Shown piece after piece: positions 16,801 to 24,622 of a stretch of 64,000 nucleotides of DNA (within the stretch, counting starts at the first letter, position 1; every line of letters starts with the position of its first letter). The notes under the pieces are model-generated. The model had not been told where the DNA came from. It saw nothing but the letters and a program-made list of their open reading frames with translations, and ran no database searches. This DNA comes from Amycolatopsis sp. NBC_01480 (GTDB lineage Bacteria; Actinomycetota; Actinomycetes; Mycobacteriales; Pseudonocardiaceae): assembly GCF_036227205.1 (NCBI RefSeq), contig NZ_CP109442.1, forward strand, positions 5,704,001 to 5,768,000. Direction: 5' to 3'. The position numbers and the translations under genes were made by a program.

Positions 16801-17615
16801 CCGGGCGCCCGCGGATGGACTACGGACTGATCGGGCCCGTCACCCTCACCCCGCGTGCGAGCCGCAACCCGATCCTCACCGCGGAAGCACTGCAACGGCT
16901 GGTCCCGCTGGCCAGGGGCGGGTACAACGAGGTCGCGGTCACCGTCACGAACGGGTCGCCGCGTTCGTGCGCGGTGACGATCGCTGCCTCCGCGGCGGGT
17001 GGCATCACCGCGTTTCCGGAGCCCGCGCGGGTGACCCTGGCCGGCGGTGAGTCCACTGTGGTCACTGTCAAGGTGCGCAATGCCGGTCTCGAATCCGGTA
17101 CGAGCTTGCTCACGGTCGTCGCGGGCGTGGACAACGGGCCGGCCGCCACGACCACGTCCACGCTGGCCCACTCGCGTAACCTCGCGCAGAATCCTTACGG
17201 GACGGTGCTGCCTCGGCTGTACGGGTCCGCGAGCCAGGACTTCTATCCGCCCTTCAGAGCGGTGGACGGCAAAGAGGACACGTTCTGGGTTTCCCGGGGG
17301 AGAGCGACCGGACAGGGGCCGACCAGGGAACGCCCCGTCGACTTCACCGTCGACTTCGGTGACAAGGTCCAGGTCGGCACGGTCAGCGTGAGCAGCGGGC
17401 CGCAGGCCGACTACGGACCGCGCGACTTCGACGTGGACGCTTCCGGCGATGGCCGGAACTGGACCACCGTCCGCAGCGTGACCAACGCGCCGCGCGGCAC
17501 GTCGACAACGACGTTTCCCCCGGTACAGGCGCGGTTCCTGCGGTTGCGGATCACGGCCACCCTGGATCCACTGCGGCGCAACGTGCAGATAGCCGAACTC
17601 GTGGCTACTCCTTGA
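13824..17615 (+). pseudogene. GH106-like alpha-L-rhamnosidase gene with a single in-frame amber codon
   Basis: Reads as one continuous 1263-codon frame except for TAG at 14214-14216. Upstream of it: a Tat signal (TRRSVLGGMAGAGILAM) and PKYRWWMPLAYTDDAELAAE, the N-terminal start of GH106-type barrels. Downstream in the same frame: KVQTMLAAAEREGLGLDLTI, GPRWPATVSTV, FEDSLELGETQKWTGDF, DYRQTHSDLYIARHLDGLRR, and a C-terminal discoidin-like (F5/8 type C) carbohydrate-binding region around AVDGKEDTFWVS. There is no base insertion or deletion, so the loss is one substitution, probably GAG or AAG/CAG to TAG. A restart at ATG 14229 would give 1128 residues without the export signal and without the first barrel strand. 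It lies 57 bp after the GH78 gene. It is either recently inactivated or read through at low level. Confidence 0.8.
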
Positions 17616-17685
17616 CTGTCGGCACCGAGGCGCGCGTTGAGCCGTGGGGTGCCCGGGACGGGGCCGGGACTCGCTTCGACTGGCC

Positions 17686-19776
17686 TCAACCGGCGAGTAC
17701 GGCGACGGCGACCGCGTATCCGCCGAGGGTGATCGCACCGTCCGGGTTCCGCTCGTCCCGGATCGGCCCCCCGGCGGACCGCTGGTCCACGATCCTGACC
17801 CGTCCTCCGCGCAGTCCGTCGAGGCTGACCTCGACCGGCGCGTTGGTCTTGTTGATCACCAGCACCTTGCGGCGCCCGTGATCCTTCATCGCGAGTGCGT
17901 AGAGGCTGCCGGAGGACGGCTGGCCCGGGATCTCGACGAGGCGGCAGCCCGGCTTGACCTCGTCGAGGATCAGTTCCAGCACGCGGTACCGGGCGTTGGG
18001 CGTGCCGGTCGTCCAGTCCAGCATCGAGACCGACGGGAACTGGCCGGGATGGCCGACCAGCTGGCTTTCGCCGATGATGTCGATGCCCATGAGCGCGAGG
18101 CGGGCGAACACGTAGGCGTAGATGCCGCCGGAGAAGTTCCAGTACGCGTCCGGGATGGGCGCCGGATCGGTCTGGGTGGACGACGCCGGGAGGATTGTGC
18201 CGAGCTCGTTGACGGTCGTGCGGACCGTGGGTGCGAGTGCCTTGCGGATCTCTTCGATCTGTCCGACGGTCGCGAGGAATCCGTCCGCCTGCGCGAATCC
18301 GTCGGGTCCGTACTGGTCTGCGGTGTCGGCGGTGTTCGGCTGGGCGTAGAAGTGGTAGCTGATCAGGTCCAGCGGAATGCCCGGCCGGTGGTTCTTCGGG
18401 TCGAGGAAGTGCCGGTAGTAGTCCAGGCTCGCGGCGTTGCCGAGCGCCAGCCCGACGAACTTCGTGTGCGGTGACACTTCGTGGATCGCGGTGACGATCG
18501 CGTCGTACAGCGTCGTGTAGTCCTGCGGGCTGATGGCGTGCTCGAAGTCGATCTCGTTGAGCACTTCCCAGTACGGCAGTGGGTAGTGGTGGTGTGAGGC
18601 GTGGAAGACGCCGTACTCGTCGGTGAATCCGCCGGCGGTGTACCAGGAGACCAGGCGCTTGTAGTAGTCGGCCACGACGCCGGGCGAGACCGCGAGCCGA
18701 TTGCCTTGCGAGTAGCCGAATGCCGCCTCGTCCGGATCGGCCGGATAGGCGGTGGGGGCGGCCCAGCGAGACAGATCGCGTGAGAAGTCGTCGGTGAGCA
18801 GCGTCGCGCCGGTAGCCGCCGTCACGGCGACGTTGTCGAAGGTGGCCGACTCCGTGCCGTACTCGCGGAAGCCGACCGTCCCCGAGGCGAAGGTGCTGTC
18901 GTGCACGGTCAGGACCTCGGTGCCGTTCACCGTGACGGCGAGGTCGGCACCGGCCGCTGTCGTCCGCACCTGGTAGGTCCGGCCGGGCTCGACCGCGAAG
19001 GGCAGCGCGGTGGGCTGGACACTGGCGACCTGGCCGCCTTTGAACAGGACGAAGACGATGTACCCCGGGGCTGCCGGTGAGCCGTAAGGGTAGTTCGACA
19101 GGAGGAAGCCGTAGCCGTTGCCGGTGTCCTGCATCCGGACGAGCCATCCCGCCTGCGCGTAGGACAGCCCGTTCTGCGAGCCCGTGCCCAGGGGCGTGAC
19201 GTCGACGGCGAAGGTGTAGTCGGTCCAGTCCGTCCCGCTCGCCGCGAGGCCGTTGCCGCCGCCGATCACGCGCAACGCGCCGCCCTGGAGCGCCCACGCG
19301 GTGGGCAGCCACATCCATTCCGGGATCGTGCTGAAGTTGAGCATCGGCGACCGGCCCCTGGTGGCGTTCTCGAAGTCCTCGACGAGCGGGTCGAGGAGCG
19401 AGAAGTCCCAGCTCGTACGGCCGCCGGCCGGCGGCTCCAGCTCGGCGACCCCGAGCTTCGGGTAGGGGTACCAGGGCACGAAGCGCACGTAGTCGGTGTC
19501 TAGGCTCCGCAGCGCGCTGTAGACGCGGTCATGGATCGGCGACTCCCGCCGGATCTTGGGGTTCACCACGACCTGGAGCGTCGGCGTCGATCTGGACACC
19601 CTGCTCGGGCCGTTCCAGTCGATCGGCACGGACGCGCCGGTACCCGCCGCGTTCGCGGGTGTGGCGCCCAGAAGCGGCAGCCCGGCGGCGGCGAACCCCG
19701 CGACGCCGAGGGATTTCAAGGCGGTCCGGCGGTCGATCGATGCCGGCTCGGCTGGTGTGCGGATCGGGCGGTTCAT
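17686..19776 (-). CDS. Exported GH39-like glycosidase with a sugar-binding-type domain inserted in the barrel
   Basis: 696 residues; ATG follows AGGAGCTGTT. A Tat signal is at the N-terminus (DRRTALKSLGVAGFAAAGLP). Barrel sequence begins at DTDYVRFVPWYPYPKLGVAE and RSPMLNFSTIPEWMW, is interrupted at about residues 155-330 by a jelly-roll domain (SYAQAGWLVRMQDTGNGYGF, FDNVAVTAATGATLLTDDFS; LamG/DUF1080-like), then resumes with WYTAGGFTDEYGVFH. YWEVLNEIDFEH gives the acid/base Glu and VRTTVNELGTI the nucleophile Glu of clan GH-A enzymes. A C-terminal beta-sandwich (KVLVINKTNAPVEVSLDG) closes it. Related GH39 enzymes are xylosidases, iduronidases or rhamnogalacturonan-active; I infer a role in the same glycan as the rhamnosidases next to it. 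It is convergent with them. Confidence 0.8.
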   Translation of the reverse strand: MNRPIRTPAEPASIDRRTALKSLGVAGFAAAGLPLLGATPANAAGTGASVPIDWNGPSRVSRSTPTLQVVVNPKIRRESPIHDRVYSALRSLDTDYVRFVPWYPYPKLGVAELEPPAGGRTSWDFSLLDPLVEDFENATRGRSPMLNFSTIPEWMWLPTAWALQGGALRVIGGGNGLAASGTDWTDYTFAVDVTPLGTGSQNGLSYAQAGWLVRMQDTGNGYGFLLSNYPYGSPAAPGYIVFVLFKGGQVASVQPTALPFAVEPGRTYQVRTTAAGADLAVTVNGTEVLTVHDSTFASGTVGFREYGTESATFDNVAVTAATGATLLTDDFSRDLSRWAAPTAYPADPDEAAFGYSQGNRLAVSPGVVADYYKRLVSWYTAGGFTDEYGVFHASHHHYPLPYWEVLNEIDFEHAISPQDYTTLYDAIVTAIHEVSPHTKFVGLALGNAASLDYYRHFLDPKNHRPGIPLDLISYHFYAQPNTADTADQYGPDGFAQADGFLATVGQIEEIRKALAPTVRTTVNELGTILPASSTQTDPAPIPDAYWNFSGGIYAYVFARLALMGIDIIGESQLVGHPGQFPSVSMLDWTTGTPNARYRVLELILDEVKPGCRLVEIPGQPSSGSLYALAMKDHGRRKVLVINKTNAPVEVSLDGLRGGRVRIVDQRSAGGPIRDERNPDGAITLGGYAVAVAVLAG

Positions 19777-20209
19777 AACAGCTCCTGTCGGAATCGGGCC
19801 TGGGCCCGGCGATCACTGTGCCTACGCACGGTGGTCTTCGATCGCGCCCGAGACCGAGCGGAAGTCGTTGCCGTAGCGCGGGAAGAGGCGGTGTCCGGCA
19901 GTGGGCGGGCGCCGCGGTACGCCGGCCACTCGAGGCGCCTTCCCGTCGTCGAAGGCGGCGTGGCCCAATCGCCTCGGCCGGTCGGAGTTTGCTGAACGAC
20001 CCGTCCCGCACAGCCTGGACAGCGCCGGATCGCCGGGGGTGCCCTGCCGCGGACGAACGCCGGATCTGTCCGTCAGGTCGCTTTTCACGCTTGATCATCA
20101 CCTCGGTGTGATGTTCTTCCACAGTGGACGGGCTGCGCCGCGACGCACCTCCGGGATCCGGGGTGCCGACACGCCGACCCTGGGGATTGCGCAGCCCTCG
20201 AGCATTGGT
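19777..20209. other. Gap between divergent glycosidase genes, no gene seen
   Basis: 433 bp with only incidental open frames. It should contain the promoter of the minus-strand GH39-like gene. TCCACAGTGGA at 20118-20128 is one of five copies of that near-palindrome in the window. A short dyad (ATCAC...GTGTGAT, about 20096-20113) is visible. No terminator or RNA was recognised. Confidence 0.5.
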
Positions 20210-20221
20210 TGAATCGTTTCA
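20210..20221. promoter_or_regulatory. LacI-family operator-like site
   Basis: TGAATCGTTTCA, with GGT and TATC outside it, is a good match to LacI-type sugar-repressor operators and is similar to TGAAACGTTTTG at 10431. It stands immediately before the remains of a second GH78 gene and 430 bp upstream of the divergent GH39-like gene, so it could once have served both. Confidence 0.6.
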
Positions 20222-21830
20222 TATCGACGCAGTGACGAGAGTATGCGCTACAGGTGCGAGCGTCCAGGGCTCGAGCCGAAATATCTGCCCCGCTCCTTCG
20301 CGGGACAGGTTGCCCTCGTTGCCCTCGGGCGCGCCGGTCAACGGCCGCACGGACTACTCCGCCGAGACCGGCGTCTCCGGCACCGGGACGCAGTTGTCCT
20401 ACGCCTTGCCGCTCGTGTTCGGGCTCGTCCCGGCGGGCCGTGAGCAGTCCACAGTGGACCGGCTGGTCGCCGACGTCGCGGCGCACCAGAACCACGTGAC
20501 GACCGGGTTCGTCGGCACCACGCTGGTGTTCCAGGCGCTCGGCAAGTACCAGCGCAACGACGTCGCGCTCGCCATCGCGCAGCGCACCGACTGCCCGAGC
20601 TTCGGCTACATGGTGAACCAGGGCCCGGGGACCATCTGGGAGAAGTGGGACAACTCCTCGGCGTCGGACGGCACGTCGTCGAAGGACCACATCGGCCTCG
20701 GCGGCGCGATCGGCCAGTGGTTCCAGCAGCAGCTCGCCGGGGTCCAGCCCGGCAGCCCCGGCTGGCGCGAGTTCACGCTCGCCCCGGCCGTCGCCGGGAA
20801 CCTCGCCCACGTGACGGCGCAGCAGCAGACCGTGCGGGGCAACGTGGTGAGTTCTTGGCAGCGCGACGGCAGCACGCTCACCTACCACGCGACGGTTCCG
20901 GTCGGCGCGAAGGCGACGATCCGGCTGCCGCTGCTCGGCGGGAAGCAGTCGTCGGTGCGGGAGAACGGGCGGACGGTCTTCGCCGACGGCCACGCCGCCC
21001 AGCCCGACCCCGGCCTGACGGTCGGCCGCGCCGACGACGAGACGCTCACCCTGACCGCCGGTTCGGGCGACTACACGTTCACCGTGACGCCGCCGCGCAC
21101 GCCGTTCACCCGGCTCGCGCTCACCACGGGCACACCCCCGGCCATCACCGCGGGCGGCAGCGGTGACATCCCGGTGGTCGTCGAAGGACGGTCCACTGTG
21201 GCCGGTCAGGCGACGCTCGGGGCCCAGGTCCCGGCGGGCTGGACCGTGACGGCCACCCCGGCCGCGATTCCGTTGACCCCGGCCACGTCCGAGACGCCGG
21301 GCAGCGTGCGGATCACCGTGCCCGCCGGGGTGAAGAGCGGACTGTACCCGGTGACGCTGACCGTGAAGGCACCTCTCGGGGGAGAGGCGAAGACGACCGT
21401 GAACGTGCCCGTGTTCGGCAGCTGGGCGAGCGGCACGACGGCCGCGGCGTCGAGTGAGCACGCGCCGAACGTCGTCAACGGCGCGACTCGTACCTATGTG
21501 GCGTCGAATGCGATCGATCACGATCTCGCGACGTTCTGGAACGACGACACCGACGGCCGGTACCCCCGGACACGGTGACCGTCACCGCGCCCGCCGCGAC
21601 CACGCTGACCGGTGTCGGATTGGCGTCCCACCCGGACGGTGTCCCGACCGACTTCACCGCGCAGACCTGAGACGGCGCCCAGTGGGCCGAGCAGGTGCAC
21701 GTCACCGGCAACACGGCGGTCTACCAGTGGATCCTGTTCCCGGCGTCGGTGACCACGACCCAGGTGCGGATCGTCGTCGCGGCCGCACAGAACAATTTTT
21801 CGAGGATCGCGGATCAGCCTTGGGCCGCGT
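20222..21830 (+). pseudogene. Decayed GH78 alpha-L-rhamnosidase, C-terminal part
   Basis: From about 20335 the frame matches the C-terminal third of GH78 enzymes: GRTDYSAETGVSGTGTQLSY, ALPLVFGLVPAG, NHVTTGFVGTTLVFQALG, SFGYMVNQGPGTIWEKWDN with the general-base Glu, then the C-terminal sandwich, a FIVAR/NEW3-like region and the start of a discoidin-type domain (AASSEHAPNVVNGATRTYVA). The N-terminal two thirds are gone, and coding remnants begin only 100 bp after the LacI-type operator, pointing to an internal deletion that kept the promoter. A frameshift near 21570 moves the discoidin domain to another frame, where TGA replaces the Trp of a QTWDGAQW-like motif at 21668-21670. It cannot make an active enzyme. 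Confidence 0.85.
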
Positions 21831-21833
21831 CGA

Positions 21834-22721
21834 TCAGGCCTGTTTTGCTCGTGTGCCGGCGATCAGCTCGAGCAGGTGCGCGTTCTGGGCCAGGTAGTGA
21901 TAGTCGGCGGGGCGTACGGTCGTCGCGGACCAGGCTGCGAAGTAGGCGTCGGCGGCGGTGTCCGGTGCGTAGGTGCCGCGGGCCGCGGCGACAGCCGCGG
22001 CGTGCGCGACAGCGCCGGATGCCGCGGCGGTGCGCGCGGCGGTGGCGGCCTGTTCCGCGATGTTCGCGGCGGCAAAGCCTTTCGCGACATTGTGGATCTC
22101 GGCGTACGCGGTCGTGAGGGCGGCAGCCGCGTCGATGGCGTCCGCGGCGAGGTTGGCCGCGTGGGCGGCTCCCGCCGCGGCGGCCGTCCATGACGCCGCA
22201 TCCCCGTCGGCGGCCTGGGACGCCGCCATGGCCGCGGCTATGAGGCGTCCGGTGTCGGGGCCGGTAGCCGGATCGGCGATGACCGCGCCGGCCGCCTGGC
22301 GTCCTTCCCGGAGGTCGTCTTCCCCGAGCGCGCCGTCGAGAAAGCCTTCCGTGACCTCGATGCACTGGCGGATCCGGGCGTCCACCGGGTGTCGTTGCTC
22401 GAGGTAGCCGAAACTGCGTTTCGCGCAGCCGACGGCGAAGTGTCGCAGAACGTCGGGCGGGATCTCTTCGACGAGCCTCATCTCGCGTGCGGCGAACTTG
22501 GTTCCCTGGTGGGAGGTTTCGCCTCTGGCTTCCGCTGCGAACCAGCGCTGTCCGTAGACGTTGCGGACGGAGTCTCGCGGGGTCGGCGCGGCGTGCAGGC
22601 CGTGGGCGCAGCAGACGATGGTCCCGCTCACCTCGTTCCATTCCCCGATGCGCCAGGACAGGTTGCCGTTCGCCGAGGTCAAATCGTCCCTGACGAACCG
22701 GTAGCACTCGATGATCGACAT
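21834..22721 (-). CDS. Alanine-rich protein of unknown function
   Basis: 295 residues from ATG at 22721, behind a strong GGAGGAAACA. Two parts are visible. Residues 1-110 form a compact N-domain (MSIIECYRFVRDDLTSANGN, IVCCAHGLHAAPTPRDSVRN) that resembles the small DUF7666-like domains seen in phage and actinomycete proteins, with paired Cys and a GLHA motif. Residues 110-260 are an Ala-rich helical stretch (AAAMAASQAADGDAASWTAA, AEQAATAARTAAASGAVAHA) that repeats short helices with evenly spaced Ala. No signal peptide or membrane segment is evident. Its neighbours, a rhamnosidase remnant and a divergent TetR gene, give no functional clue. The domain resemblance is tentative. Confidence 0.7.
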   Translation of the reverse strand: MSIIECYRFVRDDLTSANGNLSWRIGEWNEVSGTIVCCAHGLHAAPTPRDSVRNVYGQRWFAAEARGETSHQGTKFAAREMRLVEEIPPDVLRHFAVGCAKRSFGYLEQRHPVDARIRQCIEVTEGFLDGALGEDDLREGRQAAGAVIADPATGPDTGRLIAAAMAASQAADGDAASWTAAAAGAAHAANLAADAIDAAAALTTAYAEIHNVAKGFAAANIAEQAATAARTAAASGAVAHAAAVAAARGTYAPDTAADAYFAAWSATTVRPADYHYLAQNAHLLELIAGTRAKQA

Positions 22722-22762
22722 TGTTTCCTCCGGCGGGTACGCGGTGTGCCGCACTCTCACCG

Positions 22763-22791
22763 TACAGCGTATCGCGAGTTCGTACGCTGTA
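22763..22791. promoter_or_regulatory. TetR operator-like inverted repeat
   Basis: TACAGCGTA (22763-22771) and TACGCTGTA (22783-22791) are exact inverse copies separated by 11 bp. They also form an imperfect direct repeat, CGTATCGC and TGTATCGC, on the same strand. The site lies 36-64 bp before the tetR start codon and 42-70 bp before the start of the divergent alanine-rich protein gene. TAC/GTA-ended dyads are common for TetR proteins with a tetracycline-repressor-type C-domain. Confidence 0.7.
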
Positions 22792-22826
22792 TCGCCAGAC
22801 CGTCATGGCTTCGCTAGACTCACCCA

Positions 22827-23555
22827 GTGCCCGCGCCGCGTCGTCCCGCCCAGCCCCGAAGCGAGCCACTCTGGGTTCGCGAGTCCCAGCAGGAGTCGAA
22901 GTCTCGGCCGCTGACCCGCGAGCGGATCGTCCGAGCGGCGATGGCCGTCGCCGATGACGAAGGCCTCGACGCCGTCTCCATCCGCCGGATCGCCGGCGAA
23001 CTGCAAGCCCGCCCGATGAGCCTCTACACCCACATCGGCAGCAAGGACGACCTGCTCGAGCTCATGCACGACGCCGCGGTCGAAGAAACGCTCATGGGCG
23101 ATGTCCCCGCCGACTGGCGCGAGGCCTTGCGGATGCGCGCGCGATACAACCGGGCCGCCGCCCTGCGTCACCCCTGGCTCCTGGCCACCCGGGACGCCGG
23201 ATGCCCGATCGGCCCGGCCTCGCTCAAGCGCCTGGACGAATCCGCGGCCGCGGTCCGCGGGCTCGACGCCGACAGTGCCGTGCGTCGGGCACTCGTCCTC
23301 GCGGTCGACACCTTCACGTTCGGCCACGTGCAGGCCCAGCTGTCCGGGGGGATCCGCCGCCGGACCGCGGACGAGGTGAACGCCGCACGCCGCAAGGTCA
23401 CCACGGAGTACGTCCAGACCCGGATCGATGCCGGCGAGCTTCCCCATCTCGCCGGCACCGGCGTCTCCGAGCTGCTGTACGACGATGATGCCGAGGCGAG
23501 CTTCGAACTCGGTCTCGAATGGCTGTTGGCCGGGGCGGCCGCGTCGCTCTCCTGA
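22827..23555 (+). CDS. TetR/AcrR family regulator, TetR_C tetracycline-repressor type
   Basis: 242 residues from GTG. A basic, proline-rich 25-residue leader precedes the helix-turn-helix (RERIVRAAMAVADDEGLDAV, SIRRIAGELQARPMSLYTHI, GSKDDLLELMHD). The MSLYTHIGSKDDLLELM form and the C-terminal DTFTFGHVQAQLSGG plus ASFELGLEWLLAG match the TetR_C_1 group, which in actinomycetes usually controls a divergent or downstream exporter or enzyme. Here the divergent gene is the alanine-rich protein, and an inverted repeat lies between them. No exporter gene is in the neighbourhood. Confidence 0.9.
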   Translation: MPAPRRPAQPRSEPLWVRESQQESKSRPLTRERIVRAAMAVADDEGLDAVSIRRIAGELQARPMSLYTHIGSKDDLLELMHDAAVEETLMGDVPADWREALRMRARYNRAAALRHPWLLATRDAGCPIGPASLKRLDESAAAVRGLDADSAVRRALVLAVDTFTFGHVQAQLSGGIRRRTADEVNAARRKVTTEYVQTRIDAGELPHLAGTGVSELLYDDDAEASFELGLEWLLAGAAASLS

Positions 23556-23642
23556 CCAGCCCGGAACTCGTAAGGTCCGGATCCGACCTGGTACCTCGCA
23601 TAGCCGTTCCGCGTGTCCGCCACGTCGCGCCGACCGGCGCGG

Positions 23643-23876
23643 CCACCCGGTCGTCGGCGGCTTGTCGCTCCAGCCGTAGCCGGGCAACGAGGGCGCGACC
23701 ACGTGGAAGGCGTCCGCCGGGTCGCCGCCGTGCGCGTGCGGGCCGGTCAGTGGGCCGAGGATCTCCAGGAATTCGAGTACCGAGCCCGGCCGGCCGTGCC
23801 TGAGCATCAGCGGGAACGCGTCCGGTTCCGGGGAGCGGACGTGCAGGAAGTGGATGCCCAGCCCGTCGACGGTGTC
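23643..23876 (-). pseudogene. Epoxide hydrolase gene fragment (EHN/alpha-beta hydrolase)
   Basis: About 78 residues of an EHN-type epoxide hydrolase: TVDGLGIHFLHVRSPEPDAF, LEFLEILGPLTGPHAHGGDP, HVVAPSLPGYGWSDKPPTTG. The normal N-terminal EHN domain and everything after the first third of the hydrolase domain, including the catalytic residues, are missing. The family's HGWPGS oxyanion motif reads HGRPGS here. It is squeezed between two TetR genes, so is a relic. Confidence 0.85.
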
Positions 23877-23896
23877 ACGGCTTCGGTTACTCATTC

Positions 23897-24535
23897 TCAC
23901 ACTTGAGGTCTGGGTCTCGAACCTTTCGGTGAATGGTTCGTGGTGCCGGTCAGGGGACCGAATGCCGCGAGGGACAGCGCCTCGTGGAGGCCGGTGATCC
24001 AGTCGTCGACCGGTTTGTCCGGGGCCATGCGCACGAACGCGAGAGCCATCGCCGCGAAGAGCGCGAACAGGGACAGCCGCCGCTGCTGCTCGGCGTCGGC
24101 GTCCGGGGGTGTGATGCGCCGGGCGAGCTCGCCGATGTCGCGGCCCATCGACTGGGTTCCGACGCCCAGCAGGTCGGGTTCGCTCAGGATGAGCGCGCGG
24201 CGGCGTGCCTCGAGATCGCGGTCCTGCCGGGTCATTTCCCGGGCCGCGGCGGCCGCGGACTCCGACACCGCCGCGAGCGGATCCAGCGCGGCGGTGGCGG
24301 GATCGAGGTGGTGCACCAGGCGCTGGAGAAACGGGTCATGCCAGAAGATCCCCGCTTTACTGCCGAAGGTGCGGAACACGGTGCGTTCCGCGACGCCGGA
24401 GCGTTGCGCGATGTCGGCCATGGAGACCGCGGAGTAACCCACCTGCTCGGAAAGCTCCAGGGCCGCCAAGCGCACGGCGGCCTCCTTGCGGGCCGCGTTC
24501 GCCGCCCGCCGCCCCAGCATCTCGTTTGTCTCCAC
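23897..24535 (-). CDS. TetR/AcrR family transcriptional regulator
   Basis: 212 residues; GTG at 24535 starts VETNEMLGRRAANAARKEAA. The helix-turn-helix is EAAVRLAALELSEQVG, SAVSMADIAQRSGVAERTVFRTFGSKAGIF. The C-terminal domain (RDIGELARRITPPDADAEQQ, LFALFAAMALAFVRMAPDKP) resembles the MftR/TetR_C group of actinomycete regulators with PADR-like helices. Divergent from a metallo-beta-lactamase-fold gene across a 22-bp perfect inverted repeat that starts 14 bp from the start codon. Very probably represses both genes. Confidence 0.88.
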   Translation of the reverse strand: METNEMLGRRAANAARKEAAVRLAALELSEQVGYSAVSMADIAQRSGVAERTVFRTFGSKAGIFWHDPFLQRLVHHLDPATAALDPLAAVSESAAAAAREMTRQDRDLEARRRALILSEPDLLGVGTQSMGRDIGELARRITPPDADAEQQRRLSLFALFAAMALAFVRMAPDKPVDDWITGLHEALSLAAFGPLTGTTNHSPKGSRPRPQV

Positions 24536-24548
24536 GTCGCCAGCCTAG

Positions 24549-24611
24549 CAAAGTTGGCAGTTTCTGCCACAATCGGCTACGGTCGAAAGGTGGCAGAAAC
24601 TGCCAACTTTG
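24549..24611. promoter_or_regulatory. Double TetR operator, 22-bp perfect inverted repeat
   Basis: 24549-24570 and 24590-24611 are exact inverse copies (22 bp each, 19-bp spacer). Each arm is itself a palindrome, TTGGCAGTTTCTGCCA, i.e. TGGCAG-NNN-CTGCCA, so two identical operators lie face to face. The right one ends 11 bp before the MBL-fold gene's start and overlaps its ribosome site region; the left one adjoins the tetR start. Confidence 0.88.
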
Positions 24612-24622
24612 GAGGGAGCAGG

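Noticed and set aside
21668..21670. In-frame TGA in the GH78 remnant as a selenocysteine codon
   Set aside because: The gene is already truncated and frameshifted, family members have Trp here, and no SECIS-like hairpin was noted.
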